Assembly: GCF_021390935.1 (NCBI RefSeq)
Contig: NZ_JAJPUI010000002.1
Span: forward strand, 62,001-126,000
Reading direction: 5' to 3'
Origin: Streptomyces sp. CC228A
GTDB lineage: Bacteria > Actinomycetota > Actinomycetes > Streptomycetales > Streptomycetaceae
DNA: 64,000 bases
Position numbers and translations under genes: made by a program. This document shows positions 1 to 12,114 of this stretch, piece after piece. The notes below the pieces were generated by a model. The model was not told the origin of the DNA. It did no database searches and worked only from the letters and a program-made list of their open reading frames with translations. Every line of letters begins with the position of its first letter. Position 1 is the first letter of the stretch.

Positions 1-3000
1 CGGTCGTCGTCGTGCGCCCAGCGGTCGACGGCCCGGCACAGGGCGGACGGCTCGTCGCGGGTGAGGCGGGTGAGCAGTTCCGTGGCCCGGGGGTGGGCCG
101 TGGCGACGAGGGCCTCGCACAGGTCGTCGACGGCCAGGTCGCGGTGCGTGTAGAGGAGTGCCTGGGCCACTCCGGCGACGGTCGGTGGCGCGGTCGTGCC
201 GGGCTCGGCCCGCAGGGTGCGCTCGTCGGTGAACCAGCGGCACAGCAGCGGCTGGACGCCCCGGGGGTCGGCGGCGAGCCGCAGGGCGACGGCCTCCAGG
301 TAGCGGGGCCGGGCGGCGCCGTGGAGGGCCGCCGGGCCGTCGGCGGGCAGGAGCCGCCGGAAGAGTTCCAGCCGCTCGTCCTCGCCGAGCCGCAGCCGCT
401 CCCAGAACCAGGGCCCGAAGTCCCGGGTGCCGCCGACCCCGTCGGGGCCGCCCGGCCGTCCCGGCGGGTGCGTGGCGATCCGTCCCGCGAGCTGCCGCAG
501 CACGCCGCCGTACGGCCGGGCGTCGCGTACCCGCAGCAGGGTCCCTTGCAGCAGTCTGGCGGCCCACCAGCCGGGGTCGTCCCCGGCCGGCCCGGAGGCG
601 GGGCGGGGGCCCGTGCCCGCCCAGGCCGCGTCGACCAGCCGCCCCAGGCGCCGGGCGAGGACGGCGGCGCCCCGGGTGGCCTCCTCGCGCAGCAGGGCCT
701 GGACGACCACGCCCACGCACCGGCGCGGCACGTGCACCGCGCCGCCCGCCTGCTGGATGCCGGTGTCCCCGGCTGCCGGGCCCAGCCCCGGAGGAGGGCG
801 CCGCGCCCGGTCTCCGCGCCGGGGTCCCCGTGCCCGCCGGGGGCGCCCATCGCGGCCACCCCCGCCCCCGACACGCACGGACCGGTCACCCCGTCCCGGG
901 GGACGACCGGCGCAGCGGCGTACGGCCCGCCCGCGGCCGCCTCGCAGCCGTACGGCCCGGGGGCGTACGGGCCCGATGCGTACGGGGCCGGCGGTGACAG
1001 CCCGGGCAAGTGCGGCTCGGGCATCGGCCCGGGGGCGCCCGAGGCGTAGGCGTACGGGCCCGATGCAGACGGTGGCGGCGACGGCCCGGGCGCGGGCGGA
1101 TCGGGTAGGCGCGGCTCCGGCACAGGCTCCGCCGCATGCGCCCCGGACGCGTACGGCCCGGGCACGGGAGCGGCCGGCGTGTGCGGCCGGTCGGCGCCCG
1201 CTGCTGCGGGAGGCCGCGGGGCGCCCTGGCCCGGCAAGTGGCCGTCCTCACGGGCCGGCTGGTCGGGGCCGGTTCCGGAGCCGACGGCGCTGCCCGCCCC
1301 GTGCCGGCCCGCTGCGCGGGCACCGCGGGATCGGGAGCGGGCGGAGGGAGGAGGGCCGGGGGCTGGGCGGCGGCCGCGGGGCCGTGGACGAGAGCGTCCA
1401 GCGCCGAGTCGAGGTCGGTGTGGACCGCCTGGAGCCAGTCGGCGAGCTCCTCGTGGGCGAAGCGGTAGCCGGACCCGGCGGGTACCAGCAGCCCTTCGGC
1501 GAGCACCGCGGCGGCCCAGCCCGGCGACCGGGGGAACAGCGCGTGGAAGGATTCCCGGTCCAGTGCGCCGTCCGCGGCGGCGAGGCAGCGGCGGGCGGCC
1601 CGGTGCACCTGCCCGGCCAGCGCGGCGGCGAGCCGCCGCACGGCGGCTGCGTCCCCCGCCCGCTCGCCTTGGGCGATCCGCTGTGCGGCACGGAGGCACA
1701 GCAGGTCGGTGTGGGCGGCGAGGATCTCCGTACGGCCGGGTGCTCCGGGCAGCGCGCCGGGCAGCGCGGCCCGGACGTCGGCGAGCAGCCGCAGTGCGAG
1801 CGGGTGCCGCGCGCACTCGGCGGCGACGGACGCCTCCGCCAGGCCGTACCGCTCCCGGGCGATCTCCGCCTCCCGCTCGGTGAGCTCTCCGGTGGGTACG
1901 GCGCCGGGGAGCCGCTCGGCGGGTTCGTCGGGCCGGTGCAGGGCGCAGGCGGGGAAGAGCGCGCCCGCGGTCTCCCAGAACTCGGGCCCGCAGGAGACCA
2001 GGAGCCGGGCTCCGTGGTCGCGCAGCCAGCCGAGGGTGCGGGCCGTCCACGCGGGCAGCCGGTGCGCGAGGGCCGCCGGCATCAGGTCGGCGCCGTCGAG
2101 CAGGACGACCAGGGGGCGGCCGCCCGCGCGGGGCCGCCGGCGGCCCGCTCGGGCAGGGCTTCTTCCGGGCAGTCCGCCGCGTGGCCGGGCGGTGGGGCCG
2201 GGTCTCGGGGGATGCGCCGACGGTACGGGCCGCCTGCCGCAGGGCCCGCCCGATCGCGTCGGCCAGGGAGGTGTCGGCGGGGTCCAGGTCGGTGCCCCGC
2301 AGGTGGAGGGTGGGCGCCGGGGCCCGCCGGGCGGCGAGAGCCGTGAGTTCGGTGGTCCGTCCGCTGCCGGGCGGCCCCACCACCGCGCAGACCGCGGCGG
2401 CCGCCGCGCCGCCGTCCCGGGTGAAGCGGTCCAGCTCCCGGGAGAGGCGCGGCCGGGTGACGGCCCGGGGATCCGGTGGGGGCACGGTCGCGGCACAGAG
2501 CTGCACCACGCCCGCGAGGTTCAGGTCGGCGCCGTGCGCGGGGGCGCAGGCGGCGTTGCGGCGCAGCAGCGCGGCCAGCGGTCCGTGGGGGTCGCGGGCG
2601 GCTGCGGGGACGAGTGGGACGGCCAGGGCGGGTGCGCGGTGGTCGGTGTGCAGGGTGGCGCCGAGGACGGCGATCACGGCACCGGTCGCGGCGTCCACGA
2701 CGGGGCCTCCGGCGGCCTCGCCGGCGCGCCGCAGCGCTTCGCTGCCGTCGGTGCCGATGGCCAGCTCCAGGGCGCCGTCCACGGTGTGGTCGCGGTCCGT
2801 CGCCGGATAGGTGGCCCGTGCCGTGCCGAGGATTCGGGCCTCGCGCAGGCCGTGGGCGTGGATCCGTACGTACGAGCCCGCGGCGGGGGCGGGACGGGTG
2901 GTGACGGGGAGCGGGGGGACGGCGAGCCCTTCGGTGCGGACGAGGGCGAGGGCCTGGCCGGGCAGCGCGGTGATGGCGGGCAGCTCGGCCGTGTGTGCGG

Positions 3001-3157
3001 GGCCGCCGGGGACCTCGACGACGACCCGTTCCAGGCCGTCCACCGTCTCGTGGCCGGTGACGACCGTGCCGAGGTCGTCGGCGACGAAGCCGGTGCCGCG
3101 CGGCCTGCCCGTCTGGTCACAGAGCCGTACCAGTGATGTCCGGTCCGTGCGTGGCAT
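1..3157 (-). CDS. Trypsin-like domain fused to P-loop (STAND/NACHT-like) ATPase; frameshifted, C-terminus beyond window
   Basis: The ATG at 3157 opens a chymotrypsin-fold domain of about 170 residues (GTGFVADD, VVTGHETV, GGPVVDAATG), then a P-loop ATPase with Walker A GPPGSGRTT near 2370 and Walker B PLVVLLDGAD near 2110. A Pro/Gly/Tyr-rich linker (1270-870) and a helical C-terminal region reach base 1 with no stop. The serine expected before GGP is alanine (A149) and the usual aspartate motif is absent, so the protease fold looks catalytically dead; H36 remains. The frame changes between 2220 and 2120, near 1270, and between 860 and 730, so no single frame carries the whole protein. It follows truB, as I recall for the 'large ATP-binding protein' of S. 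coelicolor. Function unknown. The domain reading is from motifs only. Confidence 0.75.
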   Translation of the reverse strand, partial: MPRTDRTSLVRLCDQTGRPRGTGFVADDLGTVVTGHETVDGLERVVVEVPGGPAHTAELPAITALPGQALALVRTEGLAVPPLPVTTRPAPAAGSYVRIHAHGLREARILGTARATYPATDRDHTVDGALELAIGTDGSEALRRAGEAAGGPVVDAATGAVIAVLGATLHTDHRAPALAVPLVPAAARDPHGPLAALLRRNAACAPAHGADLNLAGVVQLCAATVPPPDPRAVTRPRLSRELDRFTRDGGAAAAAVCAVVGPPGSGRTTELTALAARRAPAPTLHLRGTDLDPADTSLADAIGRALRQAARTVGASPETRPHRPATRRTARKKPCPSGPPAAPRGRPPPGRPARRRRPDAGGPRAPAARVDGPHPRLAARPRSPAPGLLRARVLGDRGRALPRLRPAPARRTRRAAPRRRTHRRAHRAGGGDRPGAVRPGGGVRRRRVRAAPARTAAARRRPGRAARRAARSTRPYGDPRRPHRPAVPPCRTADRPRRAGGGRSRRAAARRRAGRAGAPGRPPLPRRRGRRTGPGILPRAVPPVAGLGRRGARRRAAGTRRVRLPLRPRGARRLAPGGPHRPRLGAGRSRPRPRGRRPAPGPPPSARSRSRGARAAGRHGAGSAVGSGTGPDQPAREDGHLPGQGAPRPPAAAGADRPHTPAAPVPGPYASGAHAAEPVPEPRLPDPPAPGPSPPPSASGPYAYASGAPGPMPEPHLPGLSPPAPYASGPYAPGPYGCEAAAGGPYAAAPVVPRDGVTGPCVSGAGVAAMGAPGGHGDPGAETGRGALLRGWARQPGTPASSRRAARCTCRAGAWAWSSRPCCARRPPGAPPSSPGAWGGWSTRPGRARAPAPPPGRPGTTPAGGPPDCCKGPCCGYATPGRTAACCGSSRDGSPRTRRDGRAAPTGSAAPGTSGPGSGSGCGSARTSGWNSSGGSCPPTARRPSTAPPGPATWRPSPCGSPPTPGASSRCCAAGSPTSAPCGPSPARPRHRPSPEWPRHSSTRTATWPSTTCARPSSPRPTPGPRNCSPASPATSRPPCAGPSTAGRTTTT

Positions 3158-3752
3158 GGTCCGACCGTAGGTCCGCGGTGATCAGGCGGAGAAGCCGGTC
3201 GGGGAAACGCGCCCCCTGGTGCCCCGGTCTTCGCTCCGAGCGCCCGTCCGGACGGGTGAACGATCCCGTCCCGGGTCAGCAGCGGCCGGCGATTCCCGGC
3301 CACCAGCCGCCGAGGCCACCCGGGCAGCCGGGCAGCCGGGCAGCCGGCGGCAACACGTCGTCCGCTGGGAAGCAGCCCCGAGCCGGCCGACGGGGACCCG
3401 CCAGGTCGCACCCGACCACCAGCACGGAGGCGTCCCCGCGGTGAGGGCGGCAGCCGACCGTCCCGGCCGAGCGGCCGAGGACCGACCGCCCGCGCAGCGC
3501 CGATCCGCCCAGGGCAGCGAGCGACGGTGGCCGCGGCCGCCGCCGCTCCCCGGGCCGGTGGCCGCAGCCATGGCCGCGGCCCGGCCGGCCAATGTCGTGC
3601 CGGTGCGGAGGCGCGCACCCGGGACCGGCAGCCGCCACCGCCGTCCCTCCCCGGCACCGCAGCCGCGACCGCCACCCCTCCCCGGACCGGTGGCCGGCCG
3701 CCGGGGCGGGAGCCGGCCGTGGCACGGCGGAGGGGTGGCGCGGGTGCGCGGG
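3158..3752. other. Gene-free GC-rich gap between truB and the trypsin/ATPase gene
   Basis: About 600 bases with no frame that reads like a protein. Open frames here are arginine-, proline- and alanine-rich shadows. Short motifs such as CCGGTGGCCG recur, but I see no clean tandem array or hairpin. The region must contain the 5' leader of the gene starting at 3157. Confidence 0.5.
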
Positions 3753-4652
3753 TCAGCCGAAGACGGCGAGGCTCTTGGCCTTGCCGCCGCGGTCCTCCAC
3801 GAGGGCCAGGAAGCGGCCTGCCGGGTCGAAGACGGCGACCGGGTTGCTGCCGTGCGGCGGCATGTCGATGCGCACCCCGTTGAGCAGCAGCTTCGCCCGG
3901 CGCTCGTCGACCTCCCAGCGGGGGAAGGCCGCGGCCGCCGCCTCGGCGATGGGCATGACGGTGAGCTGCTCCTGGAGCTGGTCCAGGGTGCGCGCCGCGT
4001 CCAGCCCGTACGGGCCGACGCGGGTGCGGCGCAGGGCGGTGAGGTGGCCGCCCACGCCCAGGTCCGCGCCGACGTCGCGGGCGAGGGCCCGGATGTAGGT
4101 GCCGGAGGAGCACACCACCGACACGACGAGGTCGACCACGGGGGTGCCGTCGTCCGCCACGTCGTGCCGCATGTCGTACACCGTGAACTGGGACACGGTG
4201 ACGGGGCGGGCCGGGATGTCGAAGTCCTCGCCGCCGCGCACCCGCGCGTAGGACCGCTTGCCGTCGATCTTGATGGCGCTGACCTTGGACGGCACCTGCA
4301 TGATGTCGCCGGTCAGCTTGGCCACCGCGGCGTCGACGGCCTCCCGTGTCACGGCGGACGCGTCGGTGGACGAGGTGGTCTCGCCCTCTGCGTCGTCGGT
4401 GACGGTGGTCTGGCCCAGGCGGATGGTGCCCAGGTACTCCTTCTCGGTGAGCGCGAGGTGGCCGAGCAGCTTGGTGGCCTTCTCGACACCCAGGACGAGG
4501 ACGCCGGTGGCCATGGGGTCCAGGGTGCCCGCGTGGCCCACGCGCCGGGTGCGGGCGATGCCCCGCATCTTGGCGACGACGTCATGAGAGGTGAAGCCCG
4601 ACGGCTTGTCGACGATGACCAGGCCGTCGGGCGTGCGTGCGGTGCTGCTCAT
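3753..4652 (-). CDS. truB: tRNA pseudouridine(55) synthase TruB
   Basis: 299 residues. It isomerises U55 in the T-loop of tRNAs to pseudouridine in the cytoplasm. The N-terminus carries the family start GLVIVDKPSGFTSHDVV and the catalytic motif GTLDPMATG with the nucleophile Asp45. KRSYARVRGGEDFDIPAR and a PUA-like C-terminal portion follow. The ATG at 4652 shares one base with the TGA of rbfA (TGATG), which fixes the start and implies translational coupling. It is the last canonical gene of the leftward rimP-nusA-infB operon. Confidence 0.97.
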   Translation of the reverse strand: MSSTARTPDGLVIVDKPSGFTSHDVVAKMRGIARTRRVGHAGTLDPMATGVLVLGVEKATKLLGHLALTEKEYLGTIRLGQTTVTDDAEGETTSSTDASAVTREAVDAAVAKLTGDIMQVPSKVSAIKIDGKRSYARVRGGEDFDIPARPVTVSQFTVYDMRHDVADDGTPVVDLVVSVVCSSGTYIRALARDVGADLGVGGHLTALRRTRVGPYGLDAARTLDQLQEQLTVMPIAEAAAAAFPRWEVDERRAKLLLNGVRIDMPPHGSNPVAVFDPAGRFLALVEDRGGKAKSLAVFG

Positions 4653-5113
4653 CAGGTGCCGGCGCCGTCCTCGTCGGTGTCGTCCGCCGCCTCGTCCTCC
4701 GGCTTGCGGTACGGGTCGGCCTCGCCGGCGAAGGTCTTGCCGGTCGCGGCCTGCCGCACCTCGGCGTCCATGGCCCGCGCCCGGTCGAGGAGGTCCTCGA
4801 TGGTGCGGGCGTTGTCCGGCAGGGCGTCCGGGACGAAGGTCAGGGTCGGCGTGAACTTGACCCCGGTCTGCCGCCCGACCTCCGAGCGGAGGATGCCCTT
4901 GGCGGACTCCAGGGCGGCCGCGGTGGCGGCGCGCTCCTCGTCGTCGCCGTAGACCGTGTAGAAGACCGTGGCCTCCCGCAGGTCACCCGTGACACGGGCG
5001 TCCGTGACGGTCACGAAGCCCAGCCGCGGATCCTTGATGCGCCCCCTCAGCATCTCCGCGACCACGACCTGAATGCGATCGGCCAGCTTGCGGGCCCGCG
5101 CGTTGTCGGCCAC
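4652..5113 (-). CDS. rbfA: 30S ribosome-binding factor RbfA
   Basis: 153 residues. A KH-fold protein that binds the 30S subunit during 16S rRNA 5'-end maturation and cold adaptation. Family features are the start [20 protein letters not shown], the segment [20 protein letters not shown], and the helix [20 protein letters not shown]. An acidic tail of about 20 residues is typical of actinobacteria. The stop overlaps the truB start by one base. The DUF503 gene is 61 bases upstream on the same strand. Confidence 0.97.
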   Translation of the reverse strand: MADNARARKLADRIQVVVAEMLRGRIKDPRLGFVTVTDARVTGDLREATVFYTVYGDDEERAATAAALESAKGILRSEVGRQTGVKFTPTLTFVPDALPDNARTIEDLLDRARAMDAEVRQAATGKTFAGEADPYRKPEDEAADDTDEDGAGT

Positions 5114-5174
5114 TGGTCCTTCTCCTCTTCCGTCTTGCGTACAAACTCAAAAGTCTCGGAGAGCTCGACAGAGC

Positions 5175-5468
5175 TCACTCTTCGTCGGTGTGCATCCGCC
5201 GCCGCACGGACAGCAGTTCCACCTCGGGCCGGGCGGCGACGAGCCGCTCGCACCGGTCGAGTACCCCGGTGAGGTGCCCGGCGTCCCCGCTCACCATCGC
5301 CACGCCGATCTCGGCGCGGCGGTGCAGGTTCTGGTTGCCGGTCTCCGCCGCGCTCACTCCGAACTTCCGCTGGAGTTCGGCGACGATCGGCCGGACGGCG
5401 GACCGCTTCTCCTTCAGCGACCGTACGTCGCCGAGGAGCAGGTCGAAGGACAGAGTCCCCACATACAT
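5175..5468 (-). CDS. DUF503 (YlxP-like) protein
   Basis: 97 residues beginning MYVGTLSFDLLLGDVRSLKEK, the hallmark of DUF503/YlxP. The family sits between infB and rbfA in many Gram-positive genomes, as here. The predicted fold is a small ferredoxin-like alpha/beta protein. Its exact role is not settled, but the context points to ribosome maturation or initiation. The segment AETGNQNLHRRAEIGVAMVS matches the conserved core of the family. Cytoplasmic, with no signal or membrane segment. Confidence 0.92.
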   Translation of the reverse strand: MYVGTLSFDLLLGDVRSLKEKRSAVRPIVAELQRKFGVSAAETGNQNLHRRAEIGVAMVSGDAGHLTGVLDRCERLVAARPEVELLSVRRRMHTDEE

Positions 5469-5629
5469 GTGTGCCCGGATGTCCCGCCGGTTCGGGTTCG
5501 ATGGCCTGCCAACCGCTTGGCAGGGCCATCAGAACCGTACACGCAGCGGCCGGGGCCGATCGACGGAATTCCTCCGCCGACCGGCCCCGGCACCCGCTCG
5601 CCCGGGTCAGGCGAGCCAGCCCGCCTGGA

Positions 5630-8687
<3,058 letters not shown>

Positions 8688-8847
8688 TTCGCTCCTTTGA
8701 GGTCCGGTTACCGCCGGACCGTCGCTACTTCATGGGCGTACTCATCGCGTACTCATCGAGTGCTCATCGCAATCTCGACCTACTTCCACTCGCGAGGTAC
8801 CTGAACCGCGCGGGGGACCCGGTCGGGTCTCCGCGCCGTACTTCTTC

Positions 8848-9135
8848 TTACTCTTCTTGCGGTGTCGCCTGCTCGACGTGGTGGCGGACGCCCGCGGTGT
8901 CGAGCGGACCCTGGACCCGGAGGGACCGGGGGAACGCCCGGCGGCGGACCGCCAGATCGATGCAGGACGGGACGGGGTGCACGTATGCACCCCGACCGGG
9001 CAGCGTACCGCGTGGGTCGGGGACGCACGCGCCCTCGACCGCCACGATGCGCAGCAGCTCGCTCTTGGCCGCCCGCTCCCGGCACCCCACGCAGGTGCGC
9101 TCAGGGCGTGCGCAGGCATGCGTCCGGCCAGACAC
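8848..9135 (-). CDS. ylxR: YlxR (DUF448) RNA-binding protein
   Basis: 95 residues with the family signature ERTCVGCRERAAKSELLRIV and GRGAYVHP. The family has a small alpha/beta fold with a basic surface and is thought to bind RNA. Some members affect RNase P or nucleoid-linked transcription. It lies between nusA and infB, the canonical position. The gap to the nusA stop is 221 bases, larger than the other gaps in this operon. Biochemical role not certain. Confidence 0.93.
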   Translation of the reverse strand: MSGRTHACARPERTCVGCRERAAKSELLRIVAVEGACVPDPRGTLPGRGAYVHPVPSCIDLAVRRRAFPRSLRVQGPLDTAGVRHHVEQATPQEE

Positions 9136-9356
9136 GCTTAAGTCTACCTCCCCGTACCGACTCCGCCCTTGGGGGGCGGAAATCGAACGGCTGTTGTCGT
9201 GATCTCGATCGTGATCACCGCGGTGACCACGTCGTGCTGCTGTGGTGGCTCAACGTGACCGCGCGCCACCGTATTCCCGTACGGTCCCCGCCGGGGCCGC
9301 CCACCGGGGCGCGGCTCCGGGTCGGTCGCCTGCCGGCGTCCGTACGGGTGGTCGGG

Positions 9357-10361
9357 TCAGTCCTCCGCGGGGCCCGCGGGCTGCTGCTCGGTGTCCGGGC
9401 GGATGTCGATGCGCCAGCCGGTGAGGCGGGCGGCGAGGCGGGCGTTCTGGCCCTCCTTGCCGATCGCCAGCGACAGCTGGTAGTCCGGCACGGTCACCCG
9501 GGCGGACCGGGTGGACATGTCGACGATCTCGACCTTGGAGACCCGGGCCGGGGACAGCGCGTTGGCCACCATCTCGGCGGGGTCGTCGGACCAGTCGACG
9601 ATGTCGATCTTCTCGCCGAGCAGTTCGGCCATGACGTTGCGGACGCGGCCGCCCATCGGGCCGATGCAGGCGCCCTTGGCGTTGAGCCCGGCGCGGGTGG
9701 AGCGCACGGCGATCTTCGTGCGGTGGCCGGCCTCGCGGGCGATCGCGGCGATCTCGACGGAGCCGTCGGCGATCTCCGGGACCTCCAGCGCGAAGAGCTT
9801 CTTCACGAGGTTCGGGTGGGTGCGGGAGAGGGTGACCGACGGGCCGCGCACGCCCTTGGCGACGCGGACGACGTAGGTCCGCAGGCGCAGGCCGTGCGTG
9901 TAGTCCTCGCCGGGCACCTGCTCCTGCACGGGGAGCACGGCCTCCAGCTTGTCGTCCAGCTTGACCAGGACGTTCTTGGGGTCCTTGCCCTGCTGCACGA
10001 CACCGGCGACGACATCGCCCTCGCGGCGGGCGTACTCGCCGAAGGTGACGTCGTTCTCGGCGTCCCGCAGCCGCTGCTGGATGACCTGGCGGGCGGTGGT
10101 GGCGGCGATCCGGCCGAAGTCCGACGGGGTGTCGTCGAACTCCTTGGGCTCCTGGCCCTCCTCCAGCTCGGACGGGTCCTCCTTCGCCCACACCGTCACG
10201 TGGCCGGTCTGCCGGTCCAGCACGGCGCGGGCGTGGCGGCGGGCTCCCTCGGTGCGGTGGTAGGCGATGAGGAGGGCCGACTCGATCGCCTCGACCAGCA
10301 GCTCGAAGGGGATCTCCTTCTCCTGTGCCAAGCCCCTGAGAAGCTTCACATCGATGTCCAC
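9357..10361 (-). CDS. nusA: Transcription termination/antitermination factor NusA
   Basis: 334 residues, the shorter actinobacterial form without the C-terminal acidic repeats of enteric NusA. It binds RNA polymerase and nascent RNA to control pausing, termination and rRNA antitermination. Order: N-terminal domain ([20 protein letters not shown]), S1 domain with [13 protein letters not shown], and two KH domains with [14 protein letters not shown] and [20 protein letters not shown]. It is preceded by rimP with a 2-base gap (10362-10363), so the pair is almost certainly co-transcribed and translationally coupled. Confidence 0.98.
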   Translation of the reverse strand: MDIDVKLLRGLAQEKEIPFELLVEAIESALLIAYHRTEGARRHARAVLDRQTGHVTVWAKEDPSELEEGQEPKEFDDTPSDFGRIAATTARQVIQQRLRDAENDVTFGEYARREGDVVAGVVQQGKDPKNVLVKLDDKLEAVLPVQEQVPGEDYTHGLRLRTYVVRVAKGVRGPSVTLSRTHPNLVKKLFALEVPEIADGSVEIAAIAREAGHRTKIAVRSTRAGLNAKGACIGPMGGRVRNVMAELLGEKIDIVDWSDDPAEMVANALSPARVSKVEIVDMSTRSARVTVPDYQLSLAIGKEGQNARLAARLTGWRIDIRPDTEQQPAGPAED

Positions 10362-10363
10362 GG

Positions 10364-10861
10364 CTACGCCTCCTCTTCCTTCTGGTCCTTGCGGCTGAAC
10401 TCGATCTCCACGCGCGCCTTGGCGATCTCGGGGAACTCCACGCGGCGGGTGGTGGGCTTGCGGCCCTTCAGCCCCGGCACCTCCAGGTCGAGTCCCTCGT
10501 CGTCGACGTCGAGGACGCGGGCGACGACCGCGGCTCCGTCGTGCAGGTGCAGCTTGACGAGGCGGCCGGTGGCCCGTACGAAGTGGCGGTGCTCGGTGAG
10601 GGGGCGGTCGGCGCCCGGCGAGCTGACTTCGAGGACGTACTCGCCGTCGCCCATCGCGTCCGTCTCGTCCAGCGTGTCGGAGATGGCGCGGCTCAGTTCG
10701 GCGCAGGCGTCGAGTTCCACACCGGCGTCCGAGTCGACGATCACCCTCAGCACCCGTCGGCGGCCGGCCCGGGACACCTCGATGTCTTCCAGATCGAGAT
10801 GCCTGGCGCTGACCAGCGGTTCCAGCAGCCCGCGCAGCCTTTCGTTCTGGGTGGTGCTCAT
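10364..10861 (-). CDS. rimP: Ribosome maturation factor RimP
   Basis: 165 residues from the ATG at 10861 ([20 protein letters not shown]). It assists 30S assembly. Family motifs are [19 protein letters not shown], the segment [20 protein letters not shown] (here [16 protein letters not shown]), and [20 protein letters not shown]. An Sm-like C-terminal part carries [13 protein letters not shown] longer upstream open frame exists, but only this start gives the family N-terminus. First gene of the leftward operon; its promoter must lie in 10862-11017. Confidence 0.96.
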   Translation of the reverse strand: MSTTQNERLRGLLEPLVSARHLDLEDIEVSRAGRRRVLRVIVDSDAGVELDACAELSRAISDTLDETDAMGDGEYVLEVSSPGADRPLTEHRHFVRATGRLVKLHLHDGAAVVARVLDVDDEGLDLEVPGLKGRKPTTRRVEFPEIAKARVEIEFSRKDQKEEEA

Positions 10862-11017
10862 CCGGGTGACTCCTCGGCCGCGTGTGCTGTTGTGGGTTCG
10901 TCGCGTGTCAGACGACAGGGTATCCGGTCCCGGGGGGTGTTGCCGTCCACGTCCGGACGAGCCGCGGGTACGCTCGCGTCCGGTGATCTTCGAAGGGCCC
11001 ACCTGAAGGAGTGACGC

Positions 11018-11647
11018 GTGGAGCGCACGGGGACGACGCGCCGGCGCGCGCTCGCCGCGACGGGTGCGGCGGCTGCCGGGTTGCTCGGCGGCTGCTCCGG
11101 CGGCGGGGGCGATCGGCCCGCGCCGCGCCGCCCCTCTGCGGCGGACCGGGCCCGCCGCGCGGAGGAGGCGCTGCGGCGCAGGTCGGCGGGGGTGAGCCGG
11201 GATCTGCTCGCCGGGTACGACGCCGCCATCGCCGCCCATGCCGCGCTCCGGCCCCGCCTCGCCCCGCTGCGGGAGGCCGCGGCCCGCCATGTGGCGGCGC
11301 TCGACCCCGCATCACCGCCGCCGTCACCTCCGCCGGGCGGGGCCGCCCCGCCGGACGCCCCGCCCGGGGCCGCGGGCGCTCCGGCGGCGGCTTCCGCGGG
11401 TGCGGGGGCCGCGCGGGACGCGGCGGCGCCGTCGCCTTCGGCCGCCGGCGACCCGCCGGGGCCGCCCGCCGATCCGTCGGTGGTGCTGAAGGAGCTCGCC
11501 GCGCTGGCGTCGCGTACCGCCGGCGCGCACACCGAGGCACTGGACGGCGCGCCGCCGGAGCTGGCGCGGCTGCTGGCCTCGGTGGCCGCCGCGTCGGCCG
11601 CGCACGCCTACCTGCTGGCCGCACCGGCCGAGGGCGGCGCGTCATGA
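11018..11647 (+). CDS. Tat-type lipoprotein, actinobacterial hypothetical
   Basis: 209 residues from a GTG at 11018, with an AAGGAG-like ribosome site about 8 bases upstream. The N-terminus MERTGTTRRRALAATGAAAAG followed by LLGGCSG has an RRR twin-arginine-like patch, a hydrophobic stretch and a lipobox cysteine near residue 26, so a membrane-anchored lipoprotein is expected. The middle is low-complexity Pro/Ala and the C-terminal half is helical. The stop overlaps the next ATG (ATGA), so it works with the ferritin-like protein that follows. Function unknown. Confidence 0.85.
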   Translation: MERTGTTRRRALAATGAAAAGLLGGCSGGGGDRPAPRRPSAADRARRAEEALRRRSAGVSRDLLAGYDAAIAAHAALRPRLAPLREAAARHVAALDPASPPPSPPPGGAAPPDAPPGAAGAPAAASAGAGAARDAAAPSPSAAGDPPGPPADPSVVLKELAALASRTAGAHTEALDGAPPELARLLASVAAASAAHAYLLAAPAEGGAS

Positions 11648-12060
11648 GCCCGCTGGAGGCGGCCCAGGCCGCTCTGGCCGCCGAGCACGCCGCCGTGTAC
11701 GGGTACGGGGTGGTCGGCGCCCGCCTCGGCGGCGACCGGCAGGCGGAGGCCGCCGCCGCGCACGCGGCGCACCGCGCGCGCCGGGACGCCCTGGGCCGGA
11801 CCGTGCGCGACCTGGGCGGGACGCCCGCCGCGGCGGCCGCCGCGTACGCCCTGCCGTTCCCGGTCGCGGACGGGGACGCCGCGGTGCGGCTCGCCGCCGA
11901 ACTGGAGGAGCGGGTGGCGGCCGTGTACGCCGATCTCGTACGGGCCTCCGGCGGGGCCGCGCGGCGGGACGCGGCGGGCGCCCTGCGGGAGGCGGCCGTG
12001 CGGGCGGTGCGCTGGCGGGGCAGCGGCGTAGCCTTTCCTGGGCTCGCCGAGCGGTCGTGA
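11644..12060 (+). CDS. Ferritin-like domain protein (DUF4439 type)
   Basis: 138 residues. Two helical pairs (LEAAQAALAAEHAAVYGYGV and the later LAAELEERVAAVYADLVRAS) match the actinobacterial ferritin-like DUF4439 family. The E/H-containing helix AAEHAAVYGYG is its usual beginning. No signal peptide, so probably cytoplasmic. It starts inside the stop of the lipoprotein gene (4-base overlap), indicating coupled translation. Metal binding is not certain because the full set of ferritin ligands is not obvious. Role unknown. Confidence 0.85.
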   Translation: MSPLEAAQAALAAEHAAVYGYGVVGARLGGDRQAEAAAAHAAHRARRDALGRTVRDLGGTPAAAAAAYALPFPVADGDAAVRLAAELEERVAAVYADLVRASGGAARRDAAGALREAAVRAVRWRGSGVAFPGLAERS

Positions 12061-12114
12061 GCCCCGACGGCCCGCGCAGGCCGACGCGGCTCACGAGAGG
12101 AAACACCGACACGT

